The notes: generated by a model from the sequence alone, not told the origin. Counted from the first letter of the stretch, positions 26,193-35,831 are shown. The stretch is DNA of 64,000 nt from Mucilaginibacter conchicola (GCF_003432115.1 NZ_QWDC01000004.1:248765-312764); one strand, 5' to 3'. A program made the numbers and translations.

Positions 26193-26489
26193 ATGAACCC
26201 ATTGGAACTTTCACCATTAGCAGACCTTTGCGCATCAGTAGCTGGGTTGTTAAAAGCCGAGATCGGCCCTGCCGGCCATGTGAGTGCGGTAGCCAATCAA
26301 ATTGTAATTTCTATTTCGCGCTTTGAGGTTGAGCACCGTTTGGGCAACCTGCTGCAGCAGATCTATCGATCGGTTGATTTGCACTTTCCGGCGCGCAAAG
26401 AGAACATTTCCCTCATCATCCGCGATGCCGAAGGCGTTTATGAAAACTGCTTCAAAATATGGCATACGGTAACCAAGGCGAAAGGGTAA
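26193..26489 (+). CDS. Small hypothetical protein
   Basis: A 98-residue soluble protein, MNPLELSPLADLCASVAGLL..., with mixed helices and an EVEHRLGNLLQQIYRSVDLHFPARK segment. Its own promoter lies about 50 bases upstream. I do not recognise a family. The codon pattern looks coding, and nothing credible overlaps it. Confidence 0.6.
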   Translation: MNPLELSPLADLCASVAGLLKAEIGPAGHVSAVANQIVISISRFEVEHRLGNLLQQIYRSVDLHFPARKENISLIIRDAEGVYENCFKIWHTVTKAKG

Positions 26490-26521
26490 TTATCTGCGCT
26501 GATTAAAAGGTGTTTAGTGGG

Positions 26522-26552
26522 TTTGTGAATTATATCTATTTTGATATGTTTG
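26522..26552 (+). promoter_or_regulatory. Consensus promoter placed against the start codon of the MHS transporter
   Basis: TTTG (26522-26525), exactly 19 bases, then TATGTTTG (26545-26552). The ATG is at 26557, so transcription should start at or within a few bases of the start codon. Confidence 0.7.
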
Positions 26553-26556
26553 ATTT

Positions 26557-27840
26557 ATGAACCCACAACCCCCGTCTGCAAATTCCGTAAGTAGGATCTT
26601 GCTGGCAAGCCTTATTGGCACCACTATTGAGTTTTTCGATTTTTACATTTACGCCACCGCTGCGGTGCTGGTGTTCCCCAAGTTATTCTTTCATTCATCA
26701 GACCCAACCTCGGCCACTTTAGAATCATTGGCTACGTTTGCGCTGGCCTTTTTTGCAAGGCCACTGGGTGCTGCCCTATTTGGCCATTTTGGCGATAGGA
26801 AGGGCCGCAAAGCCACGCTGGTTGCCGCGTTAATGACCATGGGGCCATCAACCGTAGCCATCGGCCTTTTGCCGGGATATGACAGCATTGGTATTTTTGC
26901 ACCTCTGTTACTGGCGTTGTTCAGGTTTGGGCAAGGTCTTGGCCTTGGCGGCGAATGGGGTGGTGCCGTATTGCTGGCTACTGAAAATGCGCCCGCCAAC
27001 AAGAAGGCGTGGTATGGTATGTTCCCGCAGTTGGGTGCACCTATCGGCTTCCTGTTATCCAGCGCAACCTTCTTTATTTTAGGCAAAGTAATGAGCGATG
27101 CCGATTTTATCAGCTACGGCTGGCGGATCCCGTTCATTGCCAGTGCTATACTGATATTGCTTGGCCTGTATGTTCGCCTTAAAATTACCGAAACGCCCGA
27201 GTTTACCAAAGTAATTGACAACAACGAACGCTCTAAAGTGCCCTTTGCAGATGTGTTTACCAAACATACCAAAGCCATTACTTTAGGCACGCTGGCTACC
27301 ATCACTACCTTCCTACTGTTTTACCTCATGACAGTGTTTACACTAAGTTGGGGTACTTCTAAACTGAACTTTACCAAGGATACTTTCCTTATCATGCAGA
27401 TGATATCTATGCTGGCTTTTGGCGCAGGTATTCCGCTATCGGCGGTAGTGGCCGATAAATTTGGCCGCAACCGGATGTTGATTTTGGCCAGCGCCTGTAT
27501 CATGGTTTTTGGGTTAACATTTGCACCGTTCTTTTCATCGCATGATGTTGTGGTAACTACACTGTTCCTCTCAACCGGCATGTTCCTGATGGGCTTAACT
27601 TATGGGCCAATCGGTACCGCACTGGCCGAGATATTCCCGGCATCTGTACGTTATACCGGTGCGTCGCTCGCCTTTACGCTGGCAGGTATTTTGGGTGCAT
27701 CGCTTACGCCTTACCTTGCTACCAAACTGGCTAACACTTACGGATTACAGTATGTAGGTTATTACCTCACTGCTGCTGCAACGCTTACGCTGCTTGCATT
27801 GGTGGCAGCGCGCGGTATAATGGCGAAGCAACATTTGTAG
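26557..27840 (+). CDS. MFS transporter, metabolite:H+ symporter (MHS) family
   Basis: A 427-residue inner-membrane protein with 12 predicted helices. The opening ASLIGTTIEFFDFYIYATAA and the loop FGHFGDRKGRKATLV between helices 2 and 3 are typical of the ShiA/ProP/KgtP (MHS) group, which brings in organic acids or betaine-type solutes with protons. GLGLGGEWGGAVLL in helix 4 also fits. The actual solute is unknown. The mRNA is likely leaderless or nearly so, given the promoter position. A bidirectional terminator follows. Confidence 0.88.
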   Translation: MNPQPPSANSVSRILLASLIGTTIEFFDFYIYATAAVLVFPKLFFHSSDPTSATLESLATFALAFFARPLGAALFGHFGDRKGRKATLVAALMTMGPSTVAIGLLPGYDSIGIFAPLLLALFRFGQGLGLGGEWGGAVLLATENAPANKKAWYGMFPQLGAPIGFLLSSATFFILGKVMSDADFISYGWRIPFIASAILILLGLYVRLKITETPEFTKVIDNNERSKVPFADVFTKHTKAITLGTLATITTFLLFYLMTVFTLSWGTSKLNFTKDTFLIMQMISMLAFGAGIPLSAVVADKFGRNRMLILASACIMVFGLTFAPFFSSHDVVVTTLFLSTGMFLMGLTYGPIGTALAEIFPASVRYTGASLAFTLAGILGASLTPYLATKLANTYGLQYVGYYLTAAATLTLLALVAARGIMAKQHL

Positions 27841-27858
27841 ATCATTCTGTAAATCCTT

Positions 27859-27907
27859 ATAAAACCAAAAAGTCCGGAGTGATAAGCCCCGGACTTTTTG
27901 GTTTTAT
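27859..27907. terminator. Bidirectional intrinsic terminator
   Basis: ATAAAACCAAAAAGTCCGG (27859-27877) pairs with its exact complement at 27889-27907. A and T tails serve both the MHS transporter and the leftward phosphatase gene. Confidence 0.92.
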
Positions 27908-27916
27908 GATAAATTC

Positions 27917-29764
27917 TTACTTGCCTTTAAAAAGGGCTAAGATCTTATTATAGATCTCTGTATTCTGATAAGTACCTATAAACTCGCGCGAGTGAGGGCC
28001 ATAGGCAAACACCGGTACGTTGATGCTGGTATGGTCATTAGTGCTAAAATTGCCGAATACCATACCTTTTTCGGTTGAGGCATCCAGCAGGCTCAGGCCG
28101 CCGGTCTCATGATCAGCAGTAATGATCACGAGGGTTTCGCCGTCTTCATCGGCAAATTTTAGGGCCTCGGCAACGGTGCGGTCAAAGTCATGTAGTTCTG
28201 TTACCACGTAAGGCAGGTCATTAGCATGGCCGCCATAGTCAATCTGCGCACCCTCGGCCATAATAAAGAAGCCTGGTTTATTTTGGCGAAGCACTTTGAT
28301 AGTATGTAATAAAGATTGTTTCAGCATATCGCCACGGCCATCTTTTACGGGGCGGGTATCTTCGTTTTTCAGCAGAACCAGTTGCTTGCCGTTATCAACT
28401 TTTTCCGCATCGGTTACTGAGGTAAACAGCTGGTAGCCTTTTGCTTTTATCTTATCCATTAACGCTTTATCCCTGTTTTGCATGAACGAGCGCTGGTTTG
28501 AACCTATCAGCACATCTACATGGCTGTTCGCAAAATAGGCAGCAATTTTTTGGGACGAATCGCGCTCGGATACATGGCCGTAGAAGGCAGCAGGGGTAGC
28601 ATCGGTAATATCACCGCAGCTGATGATGCCGGTTTTTATTTTTATATCCGCCAGCACATCAGCCAGGTTGCTTAAAGGTTTGCCTTGTGCATCCACACCA
28701 ATGTAGCGGTTGTTCGTTTTTTCGCCGCTTGCCATGGCTGTTGCACCTGCGGCAGAGTCGGTAATGTCTGAGTTAGCTGATCTGGTTTGCGAGAAACCCA
28801 CGCTGCGTGTCTGGTACATATTCAGCTGACCGTGGTTGGCCGTTAAACCTGCCTGGATCTGCGCCAGGCCCATGCCGTCGCCAATCAGCAGGATGATGTT
28901 CTTTATCTTTTTGTTGGTGCCGTCTGATTTGTAAGTCGGCTGATAAACCTGGTAAGGTGTAGCATTCACATACTCCAGCTTATGGCGGTTAATGAGGAAA
29001 TCATGCAGTTGCTGCGGATGGTCGGTGTTTATCCAGTCAACGCCCAGTTTCTCCAGTTGGATCCAGGTGTTAGGGCTATCTTGCGTGGCCCAAAAACGGA
29101 AGGGTTTGCCCATGGCATGTGCCGCGTTCACCATCCCGCGTAGTTTTAAAGAATCTGCAGGTGTAGGAGTACCTTTGCCGTTCCATCTGGTATAATCCGT
29201 TAAGGCATCACTTATCATAGCAACATGCTTAAGCTGTTGTAGCGTGTAAGGGATGTTTGGTCGGCCATCGAAAAAGATATAATCTGGATATTGATCAAAG
29301 TTGGCAGGGGCGGGCATGTCACCGCTCAGCGCAATCCTCACCGCATTGCGGTTGGTTGGGCTGTTGAACATCTGCATGTAAGGCTTCAGCTCTTTTATCA
29401 GTTCGGGGATCACATGCTCGTAGTCTTCCTTTATATCTATCACCAGTTGCAGGTGCTGGGCGCTATCGGCATAGGGCTTGCCGCCATTTTGCTGAAAGCG
29501 CTCGGCCAGTGGCTTAAGGTATAGGTTCTCAAGGGTGCGGTTTGGAGCAATTTCCTTTTTCTCGTGTGCTACATAAAGCTTGCCCTCGTGCAGGTAAACA
29601 TCAGCCTCAATAGACCCCATGCCGGCGTAATAAGCCTGCAGAAAGGGAATGTTCTGGTGATAATCGTTATGGCTGTGGCCATTGTTTGCCTTAAGCGACT
29701 GTGCCTGTGCGCTTGCGCTAAGCAGCGCCGCGGCCAGGAATAAACAGGTAGTTAATTTCTTCAT
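27917..29764 (-). CDS. Exported fusion of PLC/GDPD-like phosphodiesterase and alkaline phosphatase
   Basis: A 615-residue exported protein. The signal peptide (MKKLTTCLFLAAALLSASAQAQS) justifies the start at 29764. Residues of about 25-260 form a PLC/glycerophosphodiesterase-like barrel: NGHSHNDYHQN (His30/His32), SIEADVYLHEGKLYVAHE (Glu53, Asp55, His67) and LQLVIDIKED. From about residue 285 a PhoA-type phosphatase follows: LLIGDGMG (about 292-299), DITDSAAGATAMASG with nucleophile Ser near 336, and TADHETGGLSLL near 550. One chain could cleave a phosphodiester and then release the phosphate. It is the last gene of the sigma/FecR/SusCD locus, with a hairpin just before its start. Confidence 0.88.
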   Translation of the reverse strand: MKKLTTCLFLAAALLSASAQAQSLKANNGHSHNDYHQNIPFLQAYYAGMGSIEADVYLHEGKLYVAHEKKEIAPNRTLENLYLKPLAERFQQNGGKPYADSAQHLQLVIDIKEDYEHVIPELIKELKPYMQMFNSPTNRNAVRIALSGDMPAPANFDQYPDYIFFDGRPNIPYTLQQLKHVAMISDALTDYTRWNGKGTPTPADSLKLRGMVNAAHAMGKPFRFWATQDSPNTWIQLEKLGVDWINTDHPQQLHDFLINRHKLEYVNATPYQVYQPTYKSDGTNKKIKNIILLIGDGMGLAQIQAGLTANHGQLNMYQTRSVGFSQTRSANSDITDSAAGATAMASGEKTNNRYIGVDAQGKPLSNLADVLADIKIKTGIISCGDITDATPAAFYGHVSERDSSQKIAAYFANSHVDVLIGSNQRSFMQNRDKALMDKIKAKGYQLFTSVTDAEKVDNGKQLVLLKNEDTRPVKDGRGDMLKQSLLHTIKVLRQNKPGFFIMAEGAQIDYGGHANDLPYVVTELHDFDRTVAEALKFADEDGETLVIITADHETGGLSLLDASTEKGMVFGNFSTNDHTSINVPVFAYGPHSREFIGTYQNTEIYNKILALFKGK

Positions 29765-29773
29765 AAAATAAAA

Positions 29774-29798
29774 AGGGCCACAGGTATGCTGTGGCCCT
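29774..29798 (-). terminator. Terminator/attenuator between SusD and the phosphatase fusion
   Basis: AGGGCCACAG (29774-29783) and CTGTGGCCCT (29789-29798) form a perfect 10-bp stem. Read leftward it is followed by TTTTTATTTT and then directly by the phosphatase ATG. It should limit read-through from susCD into the enzyme gene. Confidence 0.82.
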
Positions 29799-29807
29799 GT
29801 ATTGGTT

Positions 29808-31322
29808 TTACCAACCGGCGTTTTGTTTAATAACGCCGTTGCTTCTGTCAATTTCTTTTTGTGGCACTGCCCAAACTCCGTTCACAACCGGGTCAAACGT
29901 GCGTGCCGGCCAAATTACCGAACCTGTTACGCCGTGTAATGGTTGTGCGTAAGCAGCCTGTGCATCGCCCCAGCGCACAAGGTCGCGGTGGCGGTCGGCC
30001 CATTCGCCGGCCAGCTCGCAGCGGCGTTGCTTTTTAAGCTCGGCCATGGTAGCATTTGTTATGCCTAACAAACCTGCGCGTCTGCGTACTTTATTGATAG
30101 GGTCGTCGGCGTTTTTGTTTTGCATCAAAGCAGCCTCGGCCTTAATTAACAATACCTCAGCAAAACGCATCAACGGTACGTTAAGATTGGTAGTAGGGTG
30201 GTCGCCGTTAGGGCTTACCGATGTACCAACAGGGTTTGCATACGTAAACGGCTCCATGTACTTGTTAAACTGGTAGCCGGATAAGCTGTTAACCGAGCTG
30301 TAAGTACGCTCCGCACCAAAGAACATGTGTTTATCGCCCGGTTTAAGGATAGTTACCTCGCGGCGTTTATCACCCGCCTCAAAAGCATCATACAATTCTT
30401 TTGTTGGCTGATAGTAACCCCAGCCATTGTAAATACCCCAGCCTTTGTTCTCTAACATTACGCCCGGTAAAATACTGCCCCAGCCCGCAGGGCCTTTAGC
30501 AGTACCCACGGCCGACCAGATATACTCTGTGCTGTAATTGTTAGCGGCTTTAAATACATCTGCATAGTTGTTTAACAACTCGCGTTTACCAAAGGTGATC
30601 ACTGAGTCGGCATACTTCTCAGCATTGGCCCAATCCTTTTTGTAAAGATACATTTTAGACAGGTAACCCCATGCCGCAACTTTATGCGGGCGGCCGTAAT
30701 CTGCAGCTGCAAGCTGATCTAAGTAAGGCAACATGTTGGCTGCTTTTTTCAGCTCAGCCTCAATGTAGTCATAGTTGGCATTTGCATTGGCAGCACGCGG
30801 AGTAGGGTTAGGGTCGTTGTTGTTCTCAGGGGTGATCAAAGGCACACCGGCACGGTTATCAGCATAGTTATAAGTTAGCTGAAAATACATCAGGGCACCC
30901 AGGAAGTGCGCTTCGCCCAAGTAACGTTTTTTCAAAGCCGCATCCATGCTTATAGCGGGTACTTTATTGATCACGTCGTTTGCGCGCCTGATAACGGCAT
31001 AACGCATATCCCACTGATCAACCGTATAACTGCTTGAATAATAGGCGCGGTTAAAGTTTTTAATGTTATCGGCATTGGTGTTGATACGGCCTGTAACCAT
31101 ATCGTCGCTGGCGTTAATGAACCACATAAAGCCACGACCATAAAACTCTTCTCCATCAAAAGGGATGTACATTGAATTTACACCCAAAAGGGCATCCTCG
31201 CCGGTTTGCCAGAAGTTGCCTTCAGAACGGGCGCCCTCAGGGGAAATATCCAGTTGTTTTTGGCAAGAACCAAACAGTAGGCCGGCCGATAAAAGGCAGG
31301 TAATATATTTTAGTTTTTTCAT
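29808..31322 (-). CDS. SusD/RagB-family outer-membrane lipoprotein
   Basis: A 504-residue surface lipoprotein (MKKLKYITCLLSAGLLFGSCQKQ, lipobox Cys20). The N-terminal SusD-like helical part (NFWQTGEDALLGVNSMY) and the C-terminal part with PLMRFAEVLLIKAEAAL, INKVRRRAGL and RRCELAGEWADRHRDLVRWG are standard for the family. It caps the SusC channel and binds the nutrient. It starts 21 bases after the SusC stop. Given the phosphatase downstream, the ligand is probably a phosphorylated organic molecule. That is inference. Confidence 0.93.
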   Translation of the reverse strand: MKKLKYITCLLSAGLLFGSCQKQLDISPEGARSEGNFWQTGEDALLGVNSMYIPFDGEEFYGRGFMWFINASDDMVTGRINTNADNIKNFNRAYYSSSYTVDQWDMRYAVIRRANDVINKVPAISMDAALKKRYLGEAHFLGALMYFQLTYNYADNRAGVPLITPENNNDPNPTPRAANANANYDYIEAELKKAANMLPYLDQLAAADYGRPHKVAAWGYLSKMYLYKKDWANAEKYADSVITFGKRELLNNYADVFKAANNYSTEYIWSAVGTAKGPAGWGSILPGVMLENKGWGIYNGWGYYQPTKELYDAFEAGDKRREVTILKPGDKHMFFGAERTYSSVNSLSGYQFNKYMEPFTYANPVGTSVSPNGDHPTTNLNVPLMRFAEVLLIKAEAALMQNKNADDPINKVRRRAGLLGITNATMAELKKQRRCELAGEWADRHRDLVRWGDAQAAYAQPLHGVTGSVIWPARTFDPVVNGVWAVPQKEIDRSNGVIKQNAGW

Positions 31323-31343
31323 TTGTTTGCTTTTATGATTTGG

Positions 31344-34300
31344 TTAAAGACTAATACTTAGGCCAAAGATGAACGAACGTGATTGAGGGTATTTACCTAC
31401 ATCCATACCATAGTTATCAAAGCCGGTCTCAGGGTCAAAGCCGGTATACTTGGTGAAGGTGAACAGGTTGTTTGATGTAGCGTATAAGCGCAGGTTGTTG
31501 ATGCCGGCCCTGGTAAGTAGTTTTGGCGAAAACGTATAACCCAGGGTTACGTTCTTAACGCGCAGGTATGAACCTTTCTCGATATAAAAATCAGAGTTAG
31601 TACCAAAGTTGCCGTTAGCATCAGATGCTGATACACGCGGGATATCTGTATTGGTATTGGTAGGTGTCCATGCTTTTAATACATCTTTTAACAGGTTGTA
31701 ATTTTGGCCCAAACCACCTGCATTTAAGCTGGTGTAACGTAAGGCATTGTATAACCTGTTACCTTGTACACCTTGCAGGAAGATGTTAAGATCAAAGTTT
31801 TTGTACTCAAAGTTCATGGTTAAACCGTAAGTAAAATCGGGGAATGCGCTGCCAACAAACTGGCGGTCGTCGTTATCTATTTTACCATCGTTGTTGTAAT
31901 CTACAAACCTGATATCGCCCGGTTTGGCATTTGGTTGGATAAGGTTGCCGGCTGCGTTTTTGTAACTATCAACCTCGGCCTGGCTTTGGAATAAGCCATT
32001 TGTTTTTATAGAGTAGAAAGAGTACAAAGGCTGGCCCACTTCAGTCCTGATAGGCGAAAGCAAACCACGCACGCTCGGGCTCGAACCTACTGTTTTAGCA
32101 CCGTTTGGTAATGACAGTACTTTATTGTTCAGCTTGCTAAGGTTACCGCTAAAGCTATAACGGAAATCTTTATCACGTGCACTATTGTATGTAATAGTTG
32201 CCTCAACGCCTTTATCGCGCACTTTACCACCATTAACAGTTATTGAGCCGATACCCATACCTGCAGGAATGCTCATTAACATATCCTCGGTATCTTTGAT
32301 AAAATAATCAGCAGAAACGGTTAAACGCTCGTTAAGGAAACCTAAATCTAAACCAATATCTGTTTGTCTTGATTTAGCCCATTTAAGGTTAAGGTTTGGT
32401 CTGTCGAAACTATAATAACCGGTACCAAGAGCAGGATCAGAACCTAAATAAAAGCCACCTGTAGCCAGTAAGGGCCTTACTGCGTAGCGGTTTACGGTGG
32501 CAAGGTTGCCTATTAAACCATAGCTGCCGCGTAACTTAAGATTGCTTAACCAGTTAACTGATTCCATGAATTTTTCGCGGCTGATCACCCAACCACCAGA
32601 TACAGCATAAAAATTCTCTGCCTTGTTTTGCGCAGCAACCAATGATGTAGCATCACGGCGGCCTGTTAATGATAACAGGTATTTGCCATCATAATCGTAA
32701 TTAACACGGCCCAACCATGAGGTAAGCGCATCACTGCCTCTGTAGTCGCCTACGGCTTTGCTATTAATATCCGTTCCGTTTTCAAAATATTGAAATAAAG
32801 GGTTTTCATTGTTGAAGCCCGCCATGTAAGCGCTAACACCTTGTTGGGTGTTTTTTTGGTATGTATAACCTGCAACGGCGTTAATATTATGCTTGCCCAA
32901 TGATGTTGTATAAGTAAGCAATTGCTCGGCAAGGAAACGGGTATCCTGAGATGATGACTCAGATAAACTGTTTGTTAAACTTGGCTTACCAACTTCAGGT
33001 ACTTTTGGCGAAAAGCTTTTGAAATAACCAAAGCTTTTAGTGATAGAGTAGTTAGACCTGAATTTTAAACCTTTTATTAGCGTTGCTTCTAAATATGGGT
33101 TGGCAATAATGGTATTAGTAGGGCTGTAGCTGTTTATACGCTCAAGGTTGGCCACCGGGTTAACCACATCACCATAAGAACCTGCATAGGCAATTGGCAA
33201 GCCCGAGTAAGCGCCCTCGGGTGTGCGTACGGTTACGCTTGGCGGGTAAAAGATAGCTGCCTGTATAGCACCTGTATAACCGCTGAAAGTGTTTGTACCA
33301 CGCGAGTTTGAGTAAGTGTAAGATAAGTTTTCGCCTAATTTTAGCCAGTTATTAACCTGGTGCTCTGAATTTATGCGGTAAGCATAACGCTCGCCAAAAG
33401 TGTTCAATAAAATACCGTCGCCTTTGCGGTAGTTAAAGCTCATGAAATAGGTAGAGCGATCGTTGCCACCATTAAGGTTAACATTGTACTCTTGTGTTTG
33501 GCCTGTACGAAAAATTTCATCAACCCAGTTAGTACGGGTGATCTGGCCATCAGGATAAGCAGTAGCGTCAAAAGCCGGGATACGTGGTTTGCCCGCAGCG
33601 TCAGTAGCTGCATTGTAAACATCAGCATATTCTTTGGCGTTAAGCGCCTGCAGTTTTCTCCAGGCATTTTCAAAACCATGTTTAACATCGGCAGTAATTT
33701 GCATTTTGCCTTTTACGCCTTTTTTGGTAGTGATCAAAATAACACCGCCCGATGCACGAGAACCGTAGATAGCGGCTGATGCATCTTTTAGTACCGATAC
33801 TGATTCAACATCATTAGGGTTGATAACGGGTGTGCCGGGGTAGTAAACGGCACCATCTATAACGTATAACGGCGATTCGCCGTTGATGCCACCTAAGCCA
33901 CGGATACTAACTTTAGGAGAAGCGCTTGGGTCGCCGCCATTGTTGTTAACTACAACACCGGCTGCTTTACCCTGTAAAGCTTCTTCCATGCTACGCATAG
34001 AGCGTGAGGTAACTTTATCAAGGTTAACAGAAGTAACCGCACCTGTTAAAGTAGCACGGCGCTGGGTACCGTAACCAATTACTACCACCTCTTTTAACGA
34101 TTGTGTATTGGCCTTTAATACTATTGAAAAGCTTTCCTGGCCTTTAACCGGGATCTCTTGTTTCTCAAAACCGATGTATTGAAAAACCAGTACATCATTT
34201 GGGTTGGCGTTTAATGAGAATTTACCACCGGCATCAGTAGTGGTGCCGTTTGCGGTACCTTTAATGCCAACGCTTACGCCAATAAGGGCTTCGCCTCTTT

Positions 34301-34724
34301 CGTCTGTAACGGTACCGCTTATGCGGATGTCATTATGGTGATCGGCAGATTTTACTTTTGCTTCAGGCTGTTTCTCGATCTGTAACAAAATATGCTGCTC
34401 ATCAACTTGGCTGATATTGCCTTTGTAACCTTTAATAAGGGTTTTAATAACGTTAACAACAGGCTCGTTGTTAGCAGATATGCTTACTTGTTTATCAGCA
34501 TCAAAGTTTGTGGCATTGTAGCTGATGATGAAAGCTGTTTTTTGCTCGATAAGCTTAAAAATGTTTCTGATGCTCTGGTTTTGAGCATTGATGCTGATGC
34601 GCTCGGTTTTCATGTCCTGAGCTTCGGCAGAAAAAGAAGGCGTTGCAAAGCATACCATGAACGCCGTTAGCAGCGCCGATAGCTTAAACAAACTTTTTGT
34701 TGCTTTTTGATAGAGTTTTATCAT
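31344..34724 (-). CDS. SusC/RagA-family TonB-linked receptor with STN domain
   Basis: A 1126-residue outer-membrane transporter. Order of parts: signal peptide (MIKLYQKATKSLFKLSALLTAFMV...), STN domain at about 40-115 (ISINAQNQSIRNIFKLIEQKTAFIISY), CarboxypepD_reg-like at about 130-215 (ISGTVTDERGEALIGVSVGIKG), and a plug with the TonB-box-like VVVIGYGTQRR. The SusC motifs ISIRGLGG-like (VSIRGLGGINGESPLYVIDG) and NPNDVESVSVLKDASAAIYGSRASGG and a large barrel follow. The STN domain is the part that signals to FecR anti-sigma proteins, and FecR and an ECF sigma are encoded just upstream. The start at 34724 is set by the signal peptide. Confidence 0.93.
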   Translation of the reverse strand: MIKLYQKATKSLFKLSALLTAFMVCFATPSFSAEAQDMKTERISINAQNQSIRNIFKLIEQKTAFIISYNATNFDADKQVSISANNEPVVNVIKTLIKGYKGNISQVDEQHILLQIEKQPEAKVKSADHHNDIRISGTVTDERGEALIGVSVGIKGTANGTTTDAGGKFSLNANPNDVLVFQYIGFEKQEIPVKGQESFSIVLKANTQSLKEVVVIGYGTQRRATLTGAVTSVNLDKVTSRSMRSMEEALQGKAAGVVVNNNGGDPSASPKVSIRGLGGINGESPLYVIDGAVYYPGTPVINPNDVESVSVLKDASAAIYGSRASGGVILITTKKGVKGKMQITADVKHGFENAWRKLQALNAKEYADVYNAATDAAGKPRIPAFDATAYPDGQITRTNWVDEIFRTGQTQEYNVNLNGGNDRSTYFMSFNYRKGDGILLNTFGERYAYRINSEHQVNNWLKLGENLSYTYSNSRGTNTFSGYTGAIQAAIFYPPSVTVRTPEGAYSGLPIAYAGSYGDVVNPVANLERINSYSPTNTIIANPYLEATLIKGLKFRSNYSITKSFGYFKSFSPKVPEVGKPSLTNSLSESSSQDTRFLAEQLLTYTTSLGKHNINAVAGYTYQKNTQQGVSAYMAGFNNENPLFQYFENGTDINSKAVGDYRGSDALTSWLGRVNYDYDGKYLLSLTGRRDATSLVAAQNKAENFYAVSGGWVISREKFMESVNWLSNLKLRGSYGLIGNLATVNRYAVRPLLATGGFYLGSDPALGTGYYSFDRPNLNLKWAKSRQTDIGLDLGFLNERLTVSADYFIKDTEDMLMSIPAGMGIGSITVNGGKVRDKGVEATITYNSARDKDFRYSFSGNLSKLNNKVLSLPNGAKTVGSSPSVRGLLSPIRTEVGQPLYSFYSIKTNGLFQSQAEVDSYKNAAGNLIQPNAKPGDIRFVDYNNDGKIDNDDRQFVGSAFPDFTYGLTMNFEYKNFDLNIFLQGVQGNRLYNALRYTSLNAGGLGQNYNLLKDVLKAWTPTNTNTDIPRVSASDANGNFGTNSDFYIEKGSYLRVKNVTLGYTFSPKLLTRAGINNLRLYATSNNLFTFTKYTGFDPETGFDNYGMDVGKYPQSRSFIFGLSISL

Positions 34725-34766
34725 TTTTATAAATGTTTTTATGAGATAAAGAGATCGTAAAAAAAT

Positions 34767-34823
34767 GATGGCCTGCTGCTGCAGCAGCCATGGTACAGGC
34801 AGGTGTTGGCACATCCTGCCTGT
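34767..34823 (-). promoter_or_regulatory. Two hairpins between fecR and susC (attenuator-like)
   Basis: ACAGGCAGG/CCTGCCTGT (34795-34803 with 34815-34823) and TGGCTGCTGC/GCAGCAGGCCA (about 34767-34791) lie in the 135-base gap. Read leftward, the second is followed by a seven-T run. The unit sigma-fecR probably ends here, and susC starts from its own promoter. Confidence 0.6.
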
Positions 34824-34859
34824 TTTGTTTTTTTATCAAGCGAGTTTTACCATGGGCGT

Positions 34860-35831
34860 TTAATTGCAATTAGGTGTGTTAATAATTACTTTTTGGTTAT
34901 TATACTGATAGGATAGTCCGGTTAATTTTTGCAGTACGCGCAGCACATCATCCAAAGGTTGGTTGTTAAAACCAACTGTATAGCGGCAATCCTGGCCCGG
35001 TTTGTCGTTCACTTCAATATCCACATTGTACTTGCGCGATAAAGCCCTTGCCATAGCCCTTACAGAAGCTTTCTCGAAATATAGTCTGCCGGTTTTCCAG
35101 GCGGCGCGGTCATCAGCATCGGTATGGCCTACAAAGCTTTTGTGGCTGGCCTTGTTGTAGGTGATCATGAGGTTGCGGGTAAGTACACCTGCCAGCGGCG
35201 TAACTTTACCTGCAGCAGCTTCGCTCACGCGCACGCGGCCATCAACCACAGCTATTTTATAATCTTTCTCCTCGGGGTAGGCAAATACATCAAATTGGGT
35301 ACCCAGCACGCGGGTTTGCAGTTCGCCGGTGCTCACTATAAACGGTTTAGCCGGGTTATGCTTCACGTGAAAGAAACCCTCGCCAACTAATGATACACGC
35401 CTGTTACGCTGATTAAAATCTGAACTAAGGGTTAGGGCAGATGACGAGTTGAGCGTTATCTCGGTACTATCAGGCAGCATAATGGTTTTCTGCTCGCCGC
35501 GCCTGGTGGCAAAACGGGTAATAACCGGTGCCTGTGTTTGTACCGATGAATACCAGTAAGCTGCACCACCTGCTACCAATAACAGAACAGCCGCCACTCG
35601 CATAAAAGGCATTATTCGTTCTATGCGGCTTTTCGGCACAAAGCCTGTTTGCTCCATTATATTACGCCTTGCCCGTTTAAGGATAGTCTTTTCGTTCAAT
35701 ACCGTATCAGGCGCATTGTTACTTAAGTTTTGGAGCCATTGCTCTACACGTGCTTTCTCGGCAGGCGTGCATTGGTCCAGCTTGTATTTTTCCAGAAGGG
35801 CCTTTAACTCGGCAGGGCGATCAGTGTTCAT
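34860..35831 (-). CDS. FecR-family anti-sigma factor
   Basis: A 323-residue inner-membrane regulator. The cytoplasmic N-terminal sigma-binding part (about 1-85) is followed by one transmembrane helix (FMRVAAVLLLVAGGAAYWY, about 75-93). The periplasmic FecR domain comes next (RRGEQKTIMLPDSTEITLNSSSALTL, GEGFFHVKHNPAKPFIVST, VLGTQFDVFAYPEE), and then a C-terminal DUF4974-like part (LDDVLRVLQKLTGLSYQYN). It relays occupancy of the SusC STN domain to the sigma factor encoded 85 bases upstream. Confidence 0.93.
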   Translation of the reverse strand: MNTDRPAELKALLEKYKLDQCTPAEKARVEQWLQNLSNNAPDTVLNEKTILKRARRNIMEQTGFVPKSRIERIMPFMRVAAVLLLVAGGAAYWYSSVQTQAPVITRFATRRGEQKTIMLPDSTEITLNSSSALTLSSDFNQRNRRVSLVGEGFFHVKHNPAKPFIVSTGELQTRVLGTQFDVFAYPEEKDYKIAVVDGRVRVSEAAAGKVTPLAGVLTRNLMITYNKASHKSFVGHTDADDRAAWKTGRLYFEKASVRAMARALSRKYNVDIEVNDKPGQDCRYTVGFNNQPLDDVLRVLQKLTGLSYQYNNQKVIINTPNCN

